40,143 bases of DNA from Acrocarpospora catenulata (lineage in GTDB: Bacteria > Actinomycetota > Actinomycetes > Streptosporangiales > Streptosporangiaceae): assembly GCF_018476525.1 (NCBI RefSeq), contig NZ_JAHCST010000079.1, positions 1-40,143 on the forward strand. The letters are read 5' to 3'. Below the pieces are notes generated by a model. It saw only the letters and a list, made by a program, of their open reading frames with translations, was not told the origin of the DNA and did not search any database. The position numbers were made by a program, and so were the translations under genes. Every line of letters starts with the position of its first letter. Positions within the stretch are counted from its first letter, which is position 1. This document shows, piece by piece, positions 32,651 to 40,060 of the stretch.

Positions 32651-33721
32651 GTGCCGACCTCGAAACGCCATCGTCCGCCCGTCGTCGCCGTCACCGGCGC
32701 CGCCTCAGGGATAGGTCGGGTGTTCCTCGCCAAAGTGGCCTCGTCTGCGGATTTCCGCCGCGTTGTGGCCATCGACGACCAGCGCGGCGACGTCACCGAC
32801 GTCACCTGGCGGGTCCTTGACATCCGCGATCCGCTCTTGGCGAACCGCATTTCGGATGTTGACGTACTGGTGCACCTGGCCGGAAACTACGCGCTCGACG
32901 CCGATCCGGTCGAACGCCGGGCGTACAACATCAGAGCCGCCCAGACCGTGCTGACCGCCTCCGCCGCCGCGCGGGTGCGCCGGGTGGTGCTGGTCACCAG
33001 CGCCATGGTCTACGGCGCCGCCGCCGACAACCCGGTCCCGCTGGCCGAGGACGCGGCCGTGGCCGCCGAACCCGACACGGGCGTGGTCGGCGACTACCTG
33101 GAGATCGAGTCGCTGGCCCGCCGGGCGCTGCGCGCCCACCCCGGCCTGGAGGTGACCGTGCTCCGCCCGGCCGCCCTGGTCGGTCCCGACGTGGACACCG
33201 TGGTCACCCGCCACTTCGAGGCCCCGCGCCTGCTGGTGGTCAAGGGCTGCCTGCCGCGCTGGCAGTTCTGCCATATGGACGACCTGGTCTCCGCCCTGGA
33301 GGTGGCCGCGCTCGGCCAGGTCACCGGCGTGGTCGCGGTCGGCTCCGACGGCTGGCTGGAGATGGAGCAGGTGGAGGAGGCCTCCGGCCTGCGCCGGTTC
33401 GAGCTGCCCGCCGGGCTCACCTTCAGCACCGCCCAGCGGCTGCACCGGCTCGGCCTCACCCCGGCCCCCGCCACCGACCTGCACTACGTCGTCTATCCGT
33501 GGGTGGTGGCCACCACCAGCCTGCACCAGGCCGGCTGGAAGCCCACCTGGACCAACGAGGCCGCGCTGCAGGAACTGCTCGCCCACCGCGAGGGCCGGCA
33601 CGCCGTGGTCGGCCGCCGCCTCTCCGGCAAGGACGCCACGCTCACCGCGGCCGGCGCCACGGTGGCCGTCATCGGCACCGCCGCCATCGTGCGTGCCGCC
33701 CGACGCAAGAAGAAGGCTTAG
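32651..33721 (+). CDS. SDR-family NAD(P)-binding protein with C-terminal membrane tail
   Basis: A 356-residue extended-SDR/epimerase-like protein. The nucleotide-binding VTGAASGIGRVF loop is near residue 14, and VHLAGNYAL and VLVTSAMVYGAAA are typical epimerase-fold strands. The catalytic Tyr appears in VGDYLEIESL, but the expected YxxxK lysine is Glu, so catalysis is in doubt. The last 22 residues form a hydrophobic helix (VAVIGTAAIV) followed by ARRKKKA, like a tail anchor. GTG 32651 has GAGG at 5-nt spacing; an upstream extension would run across the divergent gene. The role is unknown. Confidence 0.75.
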   Translation: MPTSKRHRPPVVAVTGAASGIGRVFLAKVASSADFRRVVAIDDQRGDVTDVTWRVLDIRDPLLANRISDVDVLVHLAGNYALDADPVERRAYNIRAAQTVLTASAAARVRRVVLVTSAMVYGAAADNPVPLAEDAAVAAEPDTGVVGDYLEIESLARRALRAHPGLEVTVLRPAALVGPDVDTVVTRHFEAPRLLVVKGCLPRWQFCHMDDLVSALEVAALGQVTGVVAVGSDGWLEMEQVEEASGLRRFELPAGLTFSTAQRLHRLGLTPAPATDLHYVVYPWVVATTSLHQAGWKPTWTNEAALQELLAHREGRHAVVGRRLSGKDATLTAAGATVAVIGTAAIVRAARRKKKA

Positions 33722-33745
33722 CGGGAGAGGACTTAGACTCAGCCG

Positions 33746-34177
33746 GTGGACGTCATCCGCTTGCTCGCGATCCGCGACACCGCGCTCTCCGCAGACGAGG
33801 TGCTCGCGGCCGTGGCCGACCACGCCGCCGGCGGGACCGCGCTGTTCATCGGCACGGTCCGGGAGCAGGACCAGGGCAGGCCGGTCACCCGGCTCGCCTA
33901 CTCCGCGCACCCGAGCGCCGAGGCCGAGCTGCGCCGGGTGGCCGAGAAGGTCGCCGCCGACCACCCGGTGACCGCGCTGGCCGCCGTGCACCGGACCGGC
34001 GACCTGGCACTCGGCGAGATCGCCGTGATCGTCGCGGTCGCCGCCCCCCACCGGGCCGAGGCGTTCACCGCCGCGCGGCAACTCATCGACGACCTCAAGC
34101 GCGAGGTCCCCATCTGGAAGAACCAGCAGTTCACGGACGGCTCGGCCGAATGGGTCGGTGCCTGCCAGGACGCCTGA
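33746..34177 (+). CDS. moaE: Molybdopterin synthase catalytic subunit MoaE
   Basis: A 143-residue MoaE, the large subunit that inserts sulfur delivered by MoaD into precursor Z to form molybdopterin. Motifs are FIGTVREQDQGRPV, a YSAHPSAEAEL helix, HRTGDLALGEIAV and KREVPIWKNQQF, containing the active-site lysines. No moaD or moaA gene is visible in the window. GTG 33746 has no ribosome-binding site. A TAGACT hexamer at 33734-33739 ends 6 nt before it, so a leaderless transcript starting at the GTG is likely, although the matching -35 is weak. It is followed after 19 nt by the PDZ/Lon protease gene. Confidence 0.92.
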   Translation: MDVIRLLAIRDTALSADEVLAAVADHAAGGTALFIGTVREQDQGRPVTRLAYSAHPSAEAELRRVAEKVAADHPVTALAAVHRTGDLALGEIAVIVAVAAPHRAEAFTAARQLIDDLKREVPIWKNQQFTDGSAEWVGACQDA

Positions 34178-34196
34178 GACGAGAAGAGCTTCCCGC

Positions 34197-35255
34197 GTGA
34201 CTCGACGTGCCCTGACCCTGATCGTGGCCGGTTTCCTCACGCTGGCGCTGGCCGTCGGCGGGGCCCTGCTGCCGGTGCCGTACGTGGTGCTGAGCCCCGG
34301 GCCGACCGAGAACACGCTCGGCGACGTGAAGGGCAAACCGGTCATCAACGTGGAGGGCCGCCAGACCTACCCCACCAGCGGCCAGCTCAGCCTGGTCACC
34401 GTCGCCTACCAGGGCGGGCCGGGCAACCGCATCGGCCTGCTGACCGCGTTGCGTGGCTGGTTCGACAACACCATCGCGGTGGTCCCGGAGGAGACGATCT
34501 TCCCTCGGGAGCGTACGGTCAAGCAGGTCGAGGAGGAGAACACCGCCGAGATGGCGGGCTCCCAGGAGACCGCCACCGCCGCCGCGCTCAACCAGCTGCA
34601 GATCCCCGTGAAGAACGTGATCAAGGTCAGCACCACCGAGAAGGGCAGCCCCGCCGAGGGCAAGCTCAAGCCGGGGGACGTGATCGTCGCGGTCGACCAG
34701 GTCCCCACCGCCGACACCACCGCCGTCGCGACGGCCGTGCAGAAGCACAAGCCCGGCGAGCAGGTGGTGTTCACCGTCCAGAGCAAGACCGGCGAAGACG
34801 GCAAGACCGGCGAGACCGAGGTGCCGATCACCACCATCGCCGGGCCGGACGGCAAGGCCATCGTCGGCGTGCGCATGGGCATGAGCTACGAGTTCCCGTT
34901 CAAGGTCAACTTCAGCGTCGGCGACGTGGGCGGCCCCAGCGCCGGCCTGATGTTCTCGCTCGGCATCTACGACAAGCTCACCCCCGGCCCGCTCACCGGC
35001 GGCAAGGCCATCGCCGGGACCGGCACCATGGAGCCGGGCGGCAAGGTCGGCCCGATCGGCGGCATCGAGCAGAAGATGGTCGGCGCCCGCAAGGCCGGCG
35101 CCACGATCTTCCTCACCCCGGCCGCCAACTGCGCCGCGGCCGTCGGCGCGGTCCCCGACGGGTTGCGCTTGGTAAAGGTTGAGACGCTGGACGGAGCGAT
35201 CAAGGCGCTGGACGCGCTGCGCACCGGATCCGGGACGGTACCGGCCTGCTCCTGA
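34197..35255 (+). CDS. PDZ-domain S16 (Lon-like) membrane protease
   Basis: A 352-residue YlbL-type protein. An N-terminal membrane anchor (about 6-30) is followed by a PDZ domain (about 130-210, around KGSPAEGKLKPGDVIVAVD) and an S16 proteolytic domain. The catalytic dyad is S248 (GGPSAGLMFSL) and K293 (GGIEQKMVGA), 45 residues apart, much like Lon. The family degrades membrane or secreted proteins. GTG 34197 is preferred because it leaves a clean signal anchor (TRRALTLIVAGFL). GTG 34158 would add 13 residues and overlap moaE. The order moaE, PDZ protease, UPF0182 matches other actinobacteria. Confidence 0.9.
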   Translation: MTRRALTLIVAGFLTLALAVGGALLPVPYVVLSPGPTENTLGDVKGKPVINVEGRQTYPTSGQLSLVTVAYQGGPGNRIGLLTALRGWFDNTIAVVPEETIFPRERTVKQVEEENTAEMAGSQETATAAALNQLQIPVKNVIKVSTTEKGSPAEGKLKPGDVIVAVDQVPTADTTAVATAVQKHKPGEQVVFTVQSKTGEDGKTGETEVPITTIAGPDGKAIVGVRMGMSYEFPFKVNFSVGDVGGPSAGLMFSLGIYDKLTPGPLTGGKAIAGTGTMEPGGKVGPIGGIEQKMVGARKAGATIFLTPAANCAAAVGAVPDGLRLVKVETLDGAIKALDALRTGSGTVPACS

Positions 35256-35308
35256 AACCACACCTGCGCTTTTCGCGGTGTAGGTTGCCAGGCACGGACC
35301 GTTGTGCT

Positions 35309-35332
35309 CGTGCACGGAGTTTTAACGTGCAC
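35309..35332 (+). repeat. Two CGTGCAC copies 17 bp apart upstream of UPF0182
   Basis: CGTGCAC occurs at 35309-35315 and 35326-35332 within the 97-bp gap before the UPF0182 start. The hexamer GTGCAC is itself palindromic, so the pair can act as a direct or inverted repeat. It may be an operator, but no regulator is implied. Confidence 0.4.
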
Positions 35333-35352
35333 TGACATTTAAGGGGTTGGCG

Positions 35353-38295
35353 TTGAGCTTCCGGAGCCCCGGTACCGGTCGGGCGATGCGTCTGCCCCGC
35401 CGGCCGCGACTGCTCATACCCGTCGCGATCACCCTGATGGTGCTCGTGGTTGGGCTGTTCATCTTCGCCGGGATCTACACGGACTACCTGTGGTTCGACT
35501 CGGTGGACTTCACCGGCGTCTTCTCAACCATGATCTTGACCCAGGTGCTGCTGTTCCTGGCCGGGGCCATTCTGATGGTCGGCATCGTGGGCGGCAACAT
35601 GACGCTGGCGCACCGGGTGCGCCCCATGTTCGGGCCCGGGATGTTCGGCAACGCCCAGGGCGCCGACCGCTACCGCCTGGCCGTGGACCCGCACCGCAAG
35701 GTGGTCTTCCTGATCGGCATGGCCATCCTCGGCCTGTTCGCCGGTTCCTCCACCGCCGGGCAGTGGCGGACCTGGCTGCTCTTCCAGAACGGCACGCCGT
35801 TCGGGCAGAAGGACGCCGAGTTCGGGATGGACCTGTCGTTCTTCATGTTCACCTATCCGTTCCTCCGGATGGTGCTCAACTTCCTGTTCACCGCGGTGAT
35901 CCTGTCCATCATCGCGGCCGCCCTGGTGCACTACCTGTACGGCGGCTTCCGCATCCAGACCCCCGGCGGGGTGCACGCCTCCCGCGCGGCCAGGTCCCAC
36001 ATGTCGGTGCTGCTCGGCGTCTTCGTGCTGCTCAAGGCGGCGGCGTACTTCCTTGACCGGTACGGTCTGGTCTTCTCCGACCGGGGCAAGGTGTTCGGGG
36101 CCTCCTTCACCGACATCAACGCGGTGCTGCCGGCCAAGGGCATCCTGGCCGTCATCTCGCTGATCTGCGCCGTGCTCTTCTTCGCCGGCGTGGTCCGGCC
36201 GGGCGCCATGCTCCCCGGGGTGTCCCTCGGACTACTGGTGCTCTCCGCCGTGCTGATCGGCGGGGTCTACCCGGCGCTGGTGGAGCAGTTCCAGGTCCGG
36301 CCCAACCAGCAGGCCAAGGAGAGCACGTTCATCAAACGGAACATCGACGCCACCCGTAATGCGTACGGGGTCGACAAGACCGTGGTGACGCAGTACAGCG
36401 CCAAGACCGACGCCTCGGCGGAGGTGCTGCAGAGCGAGTCGGCCTCCATCCCCGGCATGCGGCTGCTCGACCCCAGCCTGCTCTCCCCGACCTACCAGCA
36501 GAAGCAGCAGATCAGGGGCTACTACCAGTTCCCCGAGCAGCTCGACATCGACCGGTACCCGACGTCCGAGGGCAAGTTCCAGGACACCGTGGTGGCCGTC
36601 CGCGAGATGGGCCTGCCGCCGGAGGCCCAGCGCAACTGGATCAACGACCACCTGGTCTACACCCACGGCTTCGGCTTCGTCGCCGCCCCCGGCAACCAGG
36701 TGGACAACAGCGGCGTGCCGAACTTCACCGAGAAGGACATCCCGCCCACGGGCAACCTCGGTGAGTACGAGCCCCGGGTCTACTTCGGCGAGAACTCGCC
36801 CGAGTACTCGATCGTCGGCGGCGAACCCGGCACCACGCCCGTCGAGCTCGACTACCCCGAGCAGGGCAGCAGCGGCCAGAAGAACAACACCTACACCGGC
36901 AGGGGCGGCGTCTCCGTCGGCGGCATCTTCAACCGCTTCCTGTACGCGCTGAAGTACGGTGAGACCAACCTGCTGCTCAACTCCAACATCAACACCGACT
37001 CCCGCATCCTCTACATCCGGGAGCCGATCGAGCGCATCCAGCAGGTGGCGCCCTTCCTCACCCTGGACCGCGACCCCTACCCGGCCGTGGTCGGCGGGCG
37101 GATCGTCTGGATCGTGGACGCCTACACCACCTCCGACGCCTACCCGTACTCGGAGCCCAAGAGCCTGGAGACGCTCACCACCGACGTGTCCACCTCGCGC
37201 CTCGGGGTGCCGCAGTTGCCCCGGGACATCATCAACTACATGCGGAACTCGGTGAAGGCCACCGTCGACGCCTACGACGGCACCGTCACCCTCTACGAGT
37301 GGGACTCCTCCGACCCGGTCCTGAAGACCTGGCAGAAGGCGTTCGGCGGCATCATCCGGCCGGCCTCGGAGATCTCCCCCGAACTCCGCAACCACCTGCG
37401 CTACCCGGCCGACCTGTTCAAGGCCCAGCGGGAGATCCTCACCCAGTACCACGTGACCGACGCCAACGCGTTCTTCAGCGGCCAGGACTTCTGGAAGGTG
37501 CCCGAGGACCCGGCCACCAAGAAGAGCAAGCAGCCGCCGTACTACGTGACCATGAAGATGCCCGGCCGGACCGAGGAGAAGTTCTCGCTGACCACGACCT
37601 TCGTGCCGAACGGGCGGCAGAACATGGCGGCCTTCATGGCGGTGGACGCCACGGCCGGGCCGGACGCCAAGCTGGAGATCCTGCAGTTGCCGAGCAACAC
37701 GGCCATCCAGGGTCCCCCGCAGGCGCAGAACACCTTCCTCTCCAACACCACGGTCTCCCAGCAGCTCAACCTGCTGCGCGGCACCGGCGGCGCGACGGAG
37801 GTGCTGTACGGGAACCTCCTCACCCTGCCCTTCGGCGGCGGCCTGCTCTACGTGGAACCCGTCTACGTGCAGCCCAAGGAGGAGACCTCCGGACGTTTCC
37901 CGACGCTCCAGAAGGTCCTGGTCCTGTACGGCGAGAAGGTCGGCTTCGGTAACAACCTGCAGGAAGCCCTCCAGCAGGTCTTCGGCGGCAACCTGACGCC
38001 GACACCCGGCACCGACGAGCCCGACACCCAGCCGGAGACCAAACCCGACCCCACCCCCGAGACCGCCAGCCTCACCGCGACCCTCGACAAGGCCCAGAAG
38101 GCGTACGAGGACGCCCAGAAGGCTCTCTCCGCCAATCCGCCCGACTGGGCCGCCTACGGCACCGCCCAAGCCGCGCTGAAGGCGGCCCTGGACGAGCTGG
38201 CCAAGCTCCCGACCACCACCCCGGCCTCTGCGTCGGCCTCGCCCTCGGCGTCGCCGTCACCCACCGCCTCGGCATCACCTTCCGCCGGGCCATAG
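35353..38295 (+). CDS. UPF0182 family large membrane protein
   Basis: A 980-residue UPF0182 protein, a widespread actinobacterial and cyanobacterial family without known function. The first 320 residues carry about seven transmembrane helices (including ILMVGIVGGNMTLAH and VLLKAAAYFLDRYGLVFSD). A large extracytoplasmic domain follows (TYQQKQQIRGYYQFPEQLDI region). The C-terminal tail after about residue 885 is acidic and then low-complexity Ser/Ala/Pro, as in a wall-spanning tail. TTG 35353 has AAGGGG at 6-nt spacing; TTG 35347 is less well placed. The gene ends at a strong terminator before the tRNA block. The M. tuberculosis homologue Rv3193c occupies the same relative place. Confidence 0.9.
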   Translation: MSFRSPGTGRAMRLPRRPRLLIPVAITLMVLVVGLFIFAGIYTDYLWFDSVDFTGVFSTMILTQVLLFLAGAILMVGIVGGNMTLAHRVRPMFGPGMFGNAQGADRYRLAVDPHRKVVFLIGMAILGLFAGSSTAGQWRTWLLFQNGTPFGQKDAEFGMDLSFFMFTYPFLRMVLNFLFTAVILSIIAAALVHYLYGGFRIQTPGGVHASRAARSHMSVLLGVFVLLKAAAYFLDRYGLVFSDRGKVFGASFTDINAVLPAKGILAVISLICAVLFFAGVVRPGAMLPGVSLGLLVLSAVLIGGVYPALVEQFQVRPNQQAKESTFIKRNIDATRNAYGVDKTVVTQYSAKTDASAEVLQSESASIPGMRLLDPSLLSPTYQQKQQIRGYYQFPEQLDIDRYPTSEGKFQDTVVAVREMGLPPEAQRNWINDHLVYTHGFGFVAAPGNQVDNSGVPNFTEKDIPPTGNLGEYEPRVYFGENSPEYSIVGGEPGTTPVELDYPEQGSSGQKNNTYTGRGGVSVGGIFNRFLYALKYGETNLLLNSNINTDSRILYIREPIERIQQVAPFLTLDRDPYPAVVGGRIVWIVDAYTTSDAYPYSEPKSLETLTTDVSTSRLGVPQLPRDIINYMRNSVKATVDAYDGTVTLYEWDSSDPVLKTWQKAFGGIIRPASEISPELRNHLRYPADLFKAQREILTQYHVTDANAFFSGQDFWKVPEDPATKKSKQPPYYVTMKMPGRTEEKFSLTTTFVPNGRQNMAAFMAVDATAGPDAKLEILQLPSNTAIQGPPQAQNTFLSNTTVSQQLNLLRGTGGATEVLYGNLLTLPFGGGLLYVEPVYVQPKEETSGRFPTLQKVLVLYGEKVGFGNNLQEALQQVFGGNLTPTPGTDEPDTQPETKPDPTPETASLTATLDKAQKAYEDAQKALSANPPDWAAYGTAQAALKAALDELAKLPTTTPASASASPSASPSPTASASPSAGP

Positions 38296-38307
38296 CCCGG
38301 GCTTGGG

Positions 38308-38344
38308 AACCCCCGTACCCGGCCGGGTACGGGGGTTTTCCTAT
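38308..38344 (+). terminator. Rho-independent terminator after UPF0182
   Basis: A 13-bp stem, AACCCCCGTACCC with GGGTACGGGGGTT, and a GGCC loop, followed by TTCCTATTT. It starts 13 nt after the UPF0182 stop and isolates the tRNA promoter downstream. Confidence 0.9.
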
Positions 38345-38349
38345 TTGGT

Positions 38350-38378
38350 TTGCCTCGCCTCTGAGCCATGGATAAGAT
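38350..38378 (+). promoter_or_regulatory. Promoter of the first initiator tRNA gene
   Basis: A -35 TTGCCT (38350-38355), a 17-nt spacer and a -10 TAAGAT (38373-38378). The expected start is about 9 nt before the tRNA 5' end. Confidence 0.8.
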
Positions 38379-38393
38379 TGCAGAGCAAGCCGA

Positions 38394-38467
38394 CGCGGGG
38401 TGGAGCAGCTCGGTAGCTCGCTGGGCTCATAACCCAGAGGTCGCAGGTTCAAATCCTGTCCCCGCTA
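38394..38467 (+). tRNA. tRNA-fMet (CAT), copy 1
   Basis: A complete cloverleaf with acceptor CGCGGGG/CCCCGC, anticodon loop CTCATAA flanked by CTGGG/CCCAG (three consecutive G-C pairs), and T-loop GGTTCAAATCC. The unpaired first position (C1 opposite T72) and the GGG/CCC anticodon stem identify an initiator rather than an elongator methionine tRNA. The 3' CCA is not encoded; the next bases are CTA. It has its own promoter and terminator. Confidence 0.95.
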
Positions 38468-38472
38468 CTACG

Positions 38473-38518
38473 AAGGCCACGGCCTCCAGATTCTGGAGAC
38501 CGTGGCCTTATTGTTTTC
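38473..38518 (+). terminator. Terminator after tRNA-fMet copy 1
   Basis: AAGGCCACGG pairs with CCGTGGCCTT around an inner CTCCAG/CTGGAG stem, followed by ATTGTTTTC. It starts 5 nt after the tRNA. Confidence 0.85.
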
Positions 38519-38666
38519 TCGGCATCGTGGGATTCCATTTCCTGGCGCGTCCACCGCTCCTGCCGGAGATCACCGAGGCGGCGCCGGAACGTCGGCCGCG
38601 GAGAGGGGGTGCCGACCACGATGAGGTCCTCTGACCTGGTCGTTCCCGGGCCGGCGGCCTGTTGAT

Positions 38667-38695
38667 TTGCCTTGGTCCGTAGGTGTGGATAGCCT
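38667..38695 (+). promoter_or_regulatory. Promoter of the second initiator tRNA gene
   Basis: A -35 TTGCCT (38667-38672), a 17-nt spacer and a -10 TAGCCT (38690-38695). The same -35 and spacing as the first copy suggest a duplicated transcription unit. Confidence 0.78.
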
Positions 38696-38706
38696 AGAGA
38701 TACCGA

Positions 38707-38783
38707 CGCGGGGTGGAGCAGCTCGGTAGCTCGCTGGGCTCATAACCCAGAGGTCGCAGGTTCAAATCCTGTCCCCGCTACCA
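38707..38783 (+). tRNA. tRNA-fMet (CAT), copy 2, with encoded CCA
   Basis: The mature 74-nt body is identical to copy 1, including the C1/T72 mismatch and the GGG/CCC anticodon stem. Here the 3' CCA is encoded (38781-38783), unlike copy 1. It has its own promoter and a terminator right after. Confidence 0.95.
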
Positions 38784-38786
38784 AGG

Positions 38787-38820
38787 AAAGGCCCGGAGGA
38801 GACTCCGGGCCTTTCGCTTT
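38787..38820 (+). terminator. Terminator after tRNA-fMet copy 2
   Basis: A 12-bp stem, AAAGGCCCGGAG with CTCCGGGCCTTT, and a GAGA loop, followed by CGCTTTT. Confidence 0.88.
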
Positions 38821-39070
38821 TCACGGACGGTGTTCACGGCTCTTTCGGAGATCTGAGCACATCCAGAAGATCTGGACGCTTCAGAAGATCCGGATCTTTT
38901 CAGCTGGACGGGGGATCGAGCCGCTTGCCAGGCCTTCTTCTGTCGGGCCGAACTCGCGGAGGACAAATCTGGACTGTGGTCCGGTTAGTCAAGCGCAACC
39001 AAGGCTGCGCGAAGGCCTTCCCGGGCGATGACGGTCAAACGACCGTCATCCGCATCGGGAGGCAGAAGGA
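38821..39070. other. Non-coding gap between the tRNAs and the hypothetical minus-strand gene
   Basis: I see no convincing gene here. The stretch contains a CAGAAGATC element at 38864-38872 repeated at 38882-38890 (18-bp period) next to further GATC-containing words. Near its right end is the hairpin listed separately. The rest looks like ordinary high-GC spacer. Confidence 0.5.
39027..39050 (-). terminator. Perfect hairpin downstream of the 39071-39484 gene
   Basis: GATGACGGTC pairs perfectly with GACCGTCATC around an AAAC loop (10-bp stem), 20 nt past the stop of the minus-strand gene. There is no T-tract on that strand, so it may be a weak (I-shaped) terminator or an RNA-stabilising structure. 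Confidence 0.55.
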
Positions 39071-39484
39071 TCAGTGCGGCAACGAGCGGCTGATGCCCAC
39101 ACACCGGCGCAGCCGGCTGCTGGCGGGGCCACCCCTGCGCCGCGGCGGAACCGGGGTCTCGCCGATGGCGGCCAGCAGCTCCTGGGCGGCCTTGGCGTCG
39201 GACAGGATCCGGCCGACCTCCTCGCCGGAGGGCAACTGGCCGTGCTTGGCGAGCTCGTGGATCACAAAGAGCAGCGGGTTCTCGGCACCCGTCTGCTGCG
39301 CGGCGACGCTTGCCCGGGAGGCGGTCAGCAGCGCGAGGTAGTAGGTGCGCAAGGTCGCTTCCCGCATGCGAACCTGCTCAAGGTCGTCCAGCAGCTCACG
39401 CGCTATGCGAAGCAAGTCGCCCGCGTGCGCGGCCTCGGCCGCGAGGTGCGCGCGGATGTCGTCGAACTCCGACCGCTGCGTCAT
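39071..39484 (-). CDS. Hypothetical helical protein upstream of the rRNA operon
   Basis: A 137-residue mostly alpha-helical protein that I do not recognise. The start MTQRSEFDDIRAHLAAEA is acidic, followed by a heptad-like helix rich in Leu, Ala, Arg and Glu (about 10-60). A second helical part and a basic C-terminal tail (PPRRRGGPASSRLRR) follow. ATG 39484 has GGAGGTGG at 5-nt spacing; an upstream GTG (39499) lies before that site and is rejected. There is no membrane segment and no known motif. It is the only gene between the tRNAs and the rRNA leader, transcribed away from the latter. Confidence 0.7.
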   Translation of the reverse strand: MTQRSEFDDIRAHLAAEAAHAGDLLRIARELLDDLEQVRMREATLRTYYLALLTASRASVAAQQTGAENPLLFVIHELAKHGQLPSGEEVGRILSDAKAAQELLAAIGETPVPPRRRGGPASSRLRRCVGISRSLPH

Positions 39485-39773
39485 GATGGCCACCTCCACG
39501 ACGGGAGTCCAGGCGTCTGGTTGGCGCCGGCGGTGACTCCCGCATCTTGATTCGTAACCGGTGGCGATTGCGGATGGGTTGACATCGGCTTGCTCATACC
39601 GCCGTGCTGGGCCACCCGATCGCCCGGTGCTACTTAGATGCGCGAGTGACCTGGATGGTTGTCAGCCATCGGCGCGCGGTTTGCGGCGTGAGCACTCGCC
39701 GGAACTGTTAGTCTTCTGGAGTCGGCATGGCCCGGCGCAATCCACCTCTCCGCTTCGGCAGCTGGGGTGCGTC

Positions 39774-39804
39774 TTGCCCGGGAACAGCCGATACCCCGTA
39801 TAAC
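39774..39804 (+). promoter_or_regulatory. rRNA leader promoter candidate 1
   Basis: TTGCCC (39774-39779), a 19-nt spacer and TATAAC (39799-39804). The spacing is on the long side. It is upstream-most in a series of promoter-like pairs before the rRNA operon. Confidence 0.45.
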
Positions 39805-39824
39805 CAGCCAATTTGGATCGCGGT

Positions 39825-39853
39825 TTGCCAGCCGCAGTCCGATCGGGTAAGTT
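39825..39853 (+). promoter_or_regulatory. rRNA leader promoter candidate 2
   Basis: TTGCCA (39825-39830), a 17-nt spacer and TAAGTT (39848-39853), good consensus spacing. Confidence 0.65.
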
Positions 39854-39870
39854 AGAGGGGTTGCCCCAGA

Positions 39871-39898
39871 TTTGGGGCGGTTTGGATTCCTGTACGAT
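39871..39898 (+). promoter_or_regulatory. rRNA leader promoter candidate 3
   Basis: A -10 TACGAT at 39893-39898 with a weak -35 TTTGGG (39871-39876), 16-nt spacer. The -35 overlaps one arm of a CCCC/GGGG hairpin at 39864-39877. Confidence 0.5.
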
Positions 39899-39935
39899 GA
39901 CCGTATCGCAGTCAAGCTCCCAAAACAGGGAGAAT

Positions 39936-39964
39936 TTGACACAAGAACGGAAATCTGCGAGAAT
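39936..39964 (+). promoter_or_regulatory. rRNA leader promoter candidate 4
   Basis: A perfect -35 TTGACA (39936-39941), a 17-nt spacer and a -10 GAGAAT (39959-39964). It is the promoter nearest the 16S gene, which starts beyond the window. Confidence 0.7.
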
Positions 39965-40026
39965 GGTGCATAGACACCCCTGAGTCACACGGCCTGGCCG
40001 GCCATGTTCCTCTGGTGTACGTGTGC

Positions 40027-40051
40027 GTTTCTTGAGAACTCAACAGTGTGC
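40027..40051 (+). promoter_or_regulatory. boxA-like antitermination element of the rRNA leader
   Basis: TTTCTTGAGAACTCAACAG is the conserved sequence found upstream of 16S rRNA in actinomycetes, resembling the Nus-factor boxA that protects rRNA transcripts from early termination. It shows that the window ends in the leader of an rRNA operon. Confidence 0.8.
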
Positions 40052-40060
40052 TAAAAGCCA

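Noticed and set aside
38368-38634. 88-residue protein overlapping tRNA-fMet copy 1
   Set aside because: The frame is built on the tRNA gene and its terminator; there is no ribosome-binding site.
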